The notes below the pieces were generated by a model. The model was given only the letters and a program-made list of their open reading frames with translations, was not told the origin of the DNA and made no database searches. The translations under genes and the position numbers were made by a program. This document shows positions 6,597 through 10,232 of a stretch of 10,232 nucleotides of DNA, piece after piece. Numbering within the stretch: position 1 is the first letter of the stretch; each line of letters opens with the position of its first letter. The stretch spans positions 1 through 10,232 of the forward strand of contig JBBRHF010000157.1 of assembly GCA_038223055.1 (NCBI GenBank), written 5' to 3'. This DNA is from JBBRHF01 sp038223055. GTDB taxonomy: Bacteria > Actinomycetota > Actinomycetes > JACCUZ01.

Positions 6597-7358
6597 TCAG
6601 GCCCGGCGCGCCACGACGTCATGGGACGAGCGGCCGGCATCGTGGCCGAGCCGTTCGAAGCGGGTGACCGGTCGCCATGGCGGGTGGTGCTGCAGCGCAA
6701 ACTCGCGATGACAGCGGAACACCCGGCGTACCTGCTCGGCGTAGGGTGCCCAGTCGGTCGCGACGTGCACCCTGCCTCCGGGCGCCAGGCACCGGGCCAG
6801 CAGGTCGGCAAACGCCGGGGTCACCAAGCGGCGCTTGTGGTGGCGGGTCTTGGGCCATGGGTCGGGAAAGAACAGGCGCACCTCGTCGAGCCCCGCAGCC
6901 GGCAGCATCCGATCGAGCAGCACGAGCGCGTCGCCCTGCGCCACCCGGACGTTGGTCGAGCCGGCGGACTCGACCAGCTTGAGCAGGTTCCCGACACCCG
7001 GGGTGTGCACGTCCACCGCGAGCAGGTCGCGCTCGGGCTGGGCGGCCGCGAGCAGCATCGTCGCCTCTCCCATGCCGAAGCCGATTTCGAGGACGACGGG
7101 GGCGCGGCGTCCGAACAGCGTCGGGAGGTCGAGCGGGCACCCATCCAGGTCGACGCCGAGGGTCGGCCAGAGCCGGGCCAGCGCGTCGGCCTGGGAGGCG
7201 GTGACCCGGCCCCTGCGCAGCTTGAACGTGGAAATCGGGGCGACAGTGGCCGGCGAGGGCCGGAGGGTCGTCGGGGGCGAGGGCGGACAGGTCATCAGGG
7301 GCGAGGACCGGAGGGTCGTCGGGGGCGAGGGCGGCCGGGTCAGGGGCGTTGGCGTCAC
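6597..7358 (-). CDS. trmB: tRNA (guanine-N7-)-methyltransferase TrmB
   Basis: 253-residue SAM-dependent methyltransferase that makes m7G46 in tRNA variable loops. Motif I is VLEIGFGMGEA (89-99). The acidic strand end is AVDVHTPG (114-121), the adenine-contact region is AQGDA (140-144), and the diagnostic TrmB motif RLFFPDPWPKTRHHKRR spans 161-177. The C-terminal FERLGHDAGRSSHDV matches the family's substrate-binding end. GTG at 7356-7358 is taken as the start because it overlaps the upstream stop as GTGA and GAGG lies four bases before it; ATG at residue 22 has no ribosome site. The first 41 residues are unusual: residues 7-38 are four 8-residue units rich in Pro, Thr and Ser, probably disordered. 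The catalytic domain is complete and should be active. Confidence 0.93.
   Translation of the reverse strand: MTPTPLTRPPSPPTTLRSSPLMTCPPSPPTTLRPSPATVAPISTFKLRRGRVTASQADALARLWPTLGVDLDGCPLDLPTLFGRRAPVVLEIGFGMGEATMLLAAAQPERDLLAVDVHTPGVGNLLKLVESAGSTNVRVAQGDALVLLDRMLPAAGLDEVRLFFPDPWPKTRHHKRRLVTPAFADLLARCLAPGGRVHVATDWAPYAEQVRRVFRCHREFALQHHPPWRPVTRFERLGHDAGRSSHDVVARRA
7245..7340. repeat. 24-bp tandem repeat, four imperfect copies, inside the start of trmB
   Basis: Units lie at 7317-7340, 7293-7316, 7269-7292 and 7245-7268. The first and third differ at 2 of 24 positions, while the second and fourth are more diverged. A 48-bp higher-order period gives a 27-base identical block at 7260-7286 and 7308-7334. 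Read in trmB the units are TRPPSPPT, TLRSSPLM, TCPPSPPT and TLRPSPAT. Because 24 is a multiple of 3, copy-number change would not shift the frame. Confidence 0.8.
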
Positions 7359-7672
7359 GTGGCCTCGACCGGCGCAACGCCGAGCCTCGCCGCGAGCGAC
7401 ATCGCGTCGTGGGGCGCGCGCCCCTTGACGTCGTTGTCGAAGTAGACGAACACGTCCCGCCCCCGGTCGGCCCACGATCGGATCTTGGTGGCCCAGGAGT
7501 CCAGCGCCGCCTCGTCGTACCCGCTCACAGAGAGCTCCTCCGCCCCGTGTATGCGCACGTAGCGGAAGTCGGCGGTGTCCTCCTCCTGCCGCTGGGCGAG
7601 GCGCTTGGGGTAGAAGTCCCCGCGCCGGAGTGCGTAACGCCAGCCCGAGATTCCCACGCGGATGCAGGCCAT
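7355..7672 (-). pseudogene. DUF72 protein with large internal in-frame deletion
   Basis: A 105-residue open frame holds only the two ends of a DUF72 (YecE-like TIM barrel) protein. Residues 1-30 (IRVGISGWRY...GDFYPKRLAQRQ) match the family N-terminus. Residues 32-100 (TADFRYVRIHGAEELSVSGY, then SWATKIRSWADRGRDVFVYFDNDVKG and APHDAMSLAARLG) match its C-terminal quarter. Complete members are about 230-300 residues, so some 140 residues of the barrel are missing. The junction is near 7579-7588, where CCTCCTCCT could be the recombination point. The frame is intact, so it may still be translated, but it cannot form the normal barrel. The ATG at 7670-7672 has no good ribosome site but has TAGAAT seven bases upstream. 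The stop overlaps the trmB start (GTGA), which may explain why the frame is kept open. The biochemical role of DUF72 is not established. Confidence 0.75.
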
Positions 7673-7679
7673 CTCGCCG

Positions 7680-7685
7680 ATTCTA
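7680..7685 (-). promoter_or_regulatory. Candidate -10 box (TAGAAT) for a leaderless DUF72-remnant/trmB transcript
   Basis: On the minus strand TAGAAT, close to the consensus -10, ends seven bases before the ATG at 7672. Transcription would then begin at or next to the start codon, giving a leaderless message; this fits the poor ribosome site. A GGAACT hexamer 17 bases upstream could serve as the -35 region but is not a housekeeping consensus. The candidate lies in the 36-bp divergent gap shared with the plus-strand gene at 7709. Confidence 0.4.
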
Positions 7686-7708
7686 GGGACGTGACCCAGG
7701 ATAGTTCC

Positions 7709-8119
7709 ATGATCTCCGTCTCCCTCGCACTCCGCCTCCGCGACGCTGGTGTCGGGTGGGATCCCCGGCCAGGCGACCGCTTCGTCATCCCGGACCGCGG
7801 CATGGACGACGATGTGTTCGTGCTCAGCGACATGACCGTGGAGCTGCACGAGCACCGGTCCGGTCCGTTCATCGGGTTCAACGGGACGACCGAGTGGGCG
7901 CTGGACTCCGTGGCCCAGCGGGAGGCGCTGTGGCTGCCCGCCGAGCACCAGCTGCGTGAGCTGCTCGGTGGGACCTTTCGCAGCCTGTCCCGGACCGGCG
8001 GGGTCTATGTGGTCGAGACCTCGGTGGCCGACCGAACGCAGCGCGCAACTCATCGATCGGCCGCCGAGGCCTACGGCCTCGCCCTGCGCGCGCTCGCCGC
8101 CGAGGACCCGCCGCCCTGA
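7709..8119 (+). CDS. Conserved actinobacterial protein of unknown function
   Basis: 136-residue soluble protein without signal peptide or membrane segment. It starts MISVSLALRLRDAGVGWDP and continues with PGDRFVIPDRGMDDDVFVLSDMTVE, then GFNGTTEWALDSV, LWLPAEHQLRELLG and, near the end, the helical SAAEAYGLALRAL. I recognise this pattern from small actinobacterial proteins that are usually called hypothetical, or 'pilus assembly protein CpaE' by annotation transfer. There is no P-loop or receiver domain, so the CpaE name is not supported. The ATG at 7709 is preceded by AGGA seven bases upstream, a fair ribosome site, and the open frame upstream of it is a shadow of the opposite strand. It is divergent from the DUF72 remnant (36 bp) and convergent with the exporter (28 bp between stops). 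Function unknown. Confidence 0.8.
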   Translation: MISVSLALRLRDAGVGWDPRPGDRFVIPDRGMDDDVFVLSDMTVELHEHRSGPFIGFNGTTEWALDSVAQREALWLPAEHQLRELLGGTFRSLSRTGGVYVVETSVADRTQRATHRSAAEAYGLALRALAAEDPPP

Positions 8120-8127
8120 CCGGCGCT

Positions 8128-8147
8128 CGCCGGCCCACGAGCCGGCG
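8128..8147. terminator. Short hairpin between convergent stop codons
   Basis: CGCCGGC (8128-8134) pairs perfectly with GCCGGCG (8141-8147) around the loop CCACGA. It fills the space between the plus-strand stop (8117-8119) and the exporter stop (8148-8150). There is no T run. A role as a weak bidirectional terminator is likely from position, but such stems also arise by chance at this GC content. Confidence 0.4.
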
Positions 8148-9941
8148 CTAGCCGACCCGCGACCCGTGTACGTCGGGCTCCGCGAGGCCTCGGTTCTGCG
8201 GCGCCGGGGACGACACCGTCTCGCCGTCGACCATCTGGCTCGAGCCGAGGGAGACGGCTGCCGCCGCGGCGGTCTCGTCGGCGTCCTGCTGGCGGGCCTG
8301 AATGCCCGAGACCTGGCGCAGCGGTTCCTCCGGCAGGAACAGCACCACCACCATGGCCACGGCCAGAACACCAGCGGCGCACAGGAAAACCAGGTCGATG
8401 GAGTTGGCGAACCCGGCCAGGAACGGGCGGGCCAGCCGGGGGTCGAGCCGGGACAGGAACGAGGTGTCGTCCAGCGCTCCGGCCGGCAGCGCCGCTCCGG
8501 TCTTGAGCGAGCGCAGCACCGAGGCATTGTTCGGGTCGGCAAGCACAGCGGGGTCACGCAGGGCGGCGCGAAAAGCGGGCGTGGGCGCGGCAACGCGAAA
8601 CGCCGACGCGATCTTGTCGCCGACGGTCGAGAACAGCACCGACAGGAAGACTGCCGTGCCCAGCGTCCCGCCCATCTGGCGGAAGAAGGTCGCCGATGAC
8701 GTGGCGACGCCCATGTCCTGCGGGGGGACGGCGTTTTGCACCGCGAGCACCAGCGGCTGCATGTTGCCGCCGAGCCCCAGCCCGAAGACCGCCATCATGA
8801 GCATGGTCTGCCAGCCCGGGGTGTCGACCCCGACCCGGCTGAGCAGCAGCACCCCGATGACGAGCAGAACTGAGCCGATGATGGGGAAGATCTTGTAGCG
8901 GCCGGTGCGCGAGATGACCTGGCCGGCGACGATCGAGCCGAACATGATGCCGGCCGTCAGCGGCAGCAACATCAGGCCAGCCTCGGTCGGCGAGGCACCC
9001 CTGACGATCTGCAGGTAGAGCGGCAGACCGGCCAGGCCGCCGAACATGCCCATGCCGATGATGAAGTTCAAGACCGACCCGATGCCGAACGTCCTGCCAC
9101 GGAAGAGACGCAACGGGAGCAGAGCGTCGTCGCCGTAGCTGCGCTCGACAGCCAGGAACGCGGCGATCCCCACCAGGCCCAGGGCGACCAGCCCCAACAC
9201 CCGGGCGGAACCCCAGCCCCAGTCCCGGCCCTGCTCGGCGACGATGAGCAGCGGCGTCAGGCCCAGGATCAGCGCGAGCGCCCCGGGCCAGTCGATCCGG
9301 TGGTCCCGACGCACGTGCGGCAGGCGCAGGTTCCGGGCCACGACGAACAGGGCCAGCACACCGACCGGGACGTTGACCAGGAAGACCCAGCGCCACCCGG
9401 TGACGCCGAGCAGGGTGGACTGCCCCGCGAGGAAGCCGCCCACGACCGGACCCAGCACGCTCGACGTGCCGAACACGGCGAGGAAGTAGCCCTGGTACTT
9501 GGCCCGCTCGCGTGGGGGCACGATGTCACCGATGATCGTCAGGGCGAGGGAAAACAGGCCGCCGGCCCCGAGTCCCTGGAAGGCGCGGAAAGCGGCCAGC
9601 TGAAACATCGACGTGGCGAAACCGCACAGGATCGAGCCGAGGACGAACACCGAGATGGCGGTGAGGAAGAACGGCCGCCGCCCGTAGAGGTCGGACAGCT
9701 TTCCGTAGAGCGGGGTGCTGATGGTGGCCGTGATGAGGTAGGCCGTGGTCACCCAGGCCTGCGCACTCAGACCGTGCAGGTCATCGGCGATCGTACGGAT
9801 CGAGGTGGCGACGATCGTCTGGTCGAGCGCGGCGAGGAACATCCCCAGCATCAGCCCGGACAGGATCGTCAGGATCTGCCGGTGGGACAGTGCGCCCTCG
9901 GCGACCGGAGCGCCCGAGGTCGGTGCGCTGGCGGTGGTCAT
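8148..9941 (-). CDS. MFS drug exporter, DHA2 (EmrB/QacA) family
   Basis: 597-residue inner-membrane proton antiporter with the hydrophobic profile of the 14-helix DHA2 class. Motif D1 is LDQTIV (39-44) in helix 1, motif A is GKLSDLYGRRP (80-90) between helices 2 and 3, motif B is RAFQGLGAGG (119-128), and motif C of antiporters, GTSSVLGPVVGG, spans 158-169. A long external loop of about 75 residues (GDKIASAFRV to RPFLAGF) precedes the last helix, as is usual in actinobacterial members. A cytoplasmic tail of about 65 residues follows LFLPEEPLRQ and includes an Ala run. The ATG at 9939-9941 overlaps the marR stop as ATGA, with AAGGAGG seven bases upstream, so translation is coupled to the regulator. 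The likely role is efflux of a hydrophobic drug or metabolite; the substrate is not predictable. Confidence 0.93.
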   Translation of the reverse strand: MTTASAPTSGAPVAEGALSHRQILTILSGLMLGMFLAALDQTIVATSIRTIADDLHGLSAQAWVTTAYLITATISTPLYGKLSDLYGRRPFFLTAISVFVLGSILCGFATSMFQLAAFRAFQGLGAGGLFSLALTIIGDIVPPRERAKYQGYFLAVFGTSSVLGPVVGGFLAGQSTLLGVTGWRWVFLVNVPVGVLALFVVARNLRLPHVRRDHRIDWPGALALILGLTPLLIVAEQGRDWGWGSARVLGLVALGLVGIAAFLAVERSYGDDALLPLRLFRGRTFGIGSVLNFIIGMGMFGGLAGLPLYLQIVRGASPTEAGLMLLPLTAGIMFGSIVAGQVISRTGRYKIFPIIGSVLLVIGVLLLSRVGVDTPGWQTMLMMAVFGLGLGGNMQPLVLAVQNAVPPQDMGVATSSATFFRQMGGTLGTAVFLSVLFSTVGDKIASAFRVAAPTPAFRAALRDPAVLADPNNASVLRSLKTGAALPAGALDDTSFLSRLDPRLARPFLAGFANSIDLVFLCAAGVLAVAMVVVLFLPEEPLRQVSGIQARQQDADETAAAAAVSLGSSQMVDGETVSSPAPQNRGLAEPDVHGSRVG

Positions 9942-10232
9942 GAACGGGCCTCCTTCGTGGTCCCGGCACCGACGATGGCGTCGAGATGCTGGGCGTCGTT
10001 GTCGGCAAAGCTGTCATTGAGCCGTCCCAGCAGGTCGGCCAGTCGACGTACGTCGTCGGGCGGCCAGTCGGCGACCATCTGCGCGTAGACGCCGTGCCGA
10101 CGCTGTTGGACCGCGGCGTGGACGGTGTGGCCCCGATCGGTCGCCACGAGCAGCGTGGCGCGGCCGTCCTCGGGGTCGGCTCGACGAACGGCCAGGCCCA
10201 GGTCCACGAGGTGGGCGACCTGGCGGCTGATC
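9938..10232 (-). CDS. MarR-family transcriptional regulator (5' end cut by window)
   Basis: The last 97 codons of a winged-helix regulator are visible. They begin inside the recognition helix (ISRQVAHLVDLGLA), followed by the beta wing VRRADPEDGRATLLVATDRG with the conserved D-x-x-D-x-R pattern. The long C-terminal dimerisation helices (VHAAVQQRRHGVYAQMV and VRRLADLLGRLNDSF) come next. The N-terminal helix and first half of the HTH lie beyond 10232, so the start cannot be seen; a complete member is usually about 140-160 residues. Its stop overlaps the exporter start by four bases. It probably represses its own operon and is released by a small ligand of the exporter, as in other MarR/DHA2 pairs. 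Confidence 0.92.
   Translation of the reverse strand, partial: ISRQVAHLVDLGLAVRRADPEDGRATLLVATDRGHTVHAAVQQRRHGVYAQMVADWPPDDVRRLADLLGRLNDSFADNDAQHLDAIVGAGTTKEARS

Noticed and set aside
6592..6605. Hairpin CGGGC-TCAG-GCCCG at the trmB stop as a terminator
   Set aside because: The stem is only 5 bp, the stop codon sits in the loop, no T run follows, and the downstream gene is in the same direction.
7245..7340. CRISPR-like array
   Set aside because: The repeats are directly adjacent without unique spacers, are imperfect, and lie in frame inside trmB, so this is a coding minisatellite.
7709..8119. CpaE pilus-assembly ATPase
   Set aside because: The protein is too short and lacks the Walker motifs and receiver-like domain of CpaE.
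7355..8593. A 412-codon minus-strand frame that includes the DUF72 remnant
   Set aside because: The part above 7672 is antisense to the plus-strand gene at 7709-8119 and to the exporter's 3' end in another frame. Only the portion below 7672 matches a family.

Overview
The window is very GC-rich throughout, uses GTG as well as ATG starts, and packs its genes with 4-base overlaps and very short divergent gaps. Together with the gene families present (LutAB, a DHA2-type multidrug exporter under a MarR regulator, a UspA-like protein, and a VC1184-type PLP enzyme) this points to the chromosome of an actinomycete. Genus cannot be decided from the sequence. There is no tRNA, rRNA, insertion sequence, phage gene or CRISPR array, so this looks like ordinary chromosomal core and shell sequence.

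Layout, left to right. (1) 1-2071, minus strand: lutA then lutB, the cysteine-rich-domain and LUD/[4Fe-4S] subunits of the L-lactate oxidation complex. lutB runs off the left edge, where lutC would be expected. (2) 2072-2344: upstream region of lutA, with three GGTCGC hexamers spaced exactly 11 bp apart. (3) 2345-2791, minus: a UspA-fold protein lacking the glycine-rich ATP motif. (4) 2939-4144, minus: a PLP-dependent class V aminotransferase-fold enzyme, divergent across only 47 bp from (5) 4192-5016, plus: an aldo/keto reductase with an intact catalytic tetrad. (6) 5057-5098: a long hairpin between convergent genes, probably a terminator. (7) 5104-7672, minus: an apparent operon of an internally deleted DUF72 remnant, trmB (tRNA m7G46 methyltransferase) with an unusual N-terminal 8-residue repeat, and a secreted Asp-box (BNR/sialidase-like) protein. 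(8) 7709-8119, plus: a small conserved actinobacterial protein of unknown function. (9) 8148-10232, minus: a marR regulator (cut by the right edge) overlapping a 14-helix DHA2 drug exporter.

How the genes relate: lutA-lutB are an operon for growth on lactate. marR-exporter is the usual regulator/efflux pair, coupled through an ATGA overlap. The DUF72 remnant, trmB and the Asp-box gene lie head to tail, and trmB starts on the stop codon of the remnant (GTGA).

The items most worth a second look are the DUF72 gene, which keeps only the first and last parts of its barrel but stays in frame and coupled to trmB; the 24-bp tandem repeat that forms the start of trmB; the phased hexamers before lutA; and the direction-dependent structure of the 5057-5098 hairpin. 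I see no clearly new multi-gene system here.
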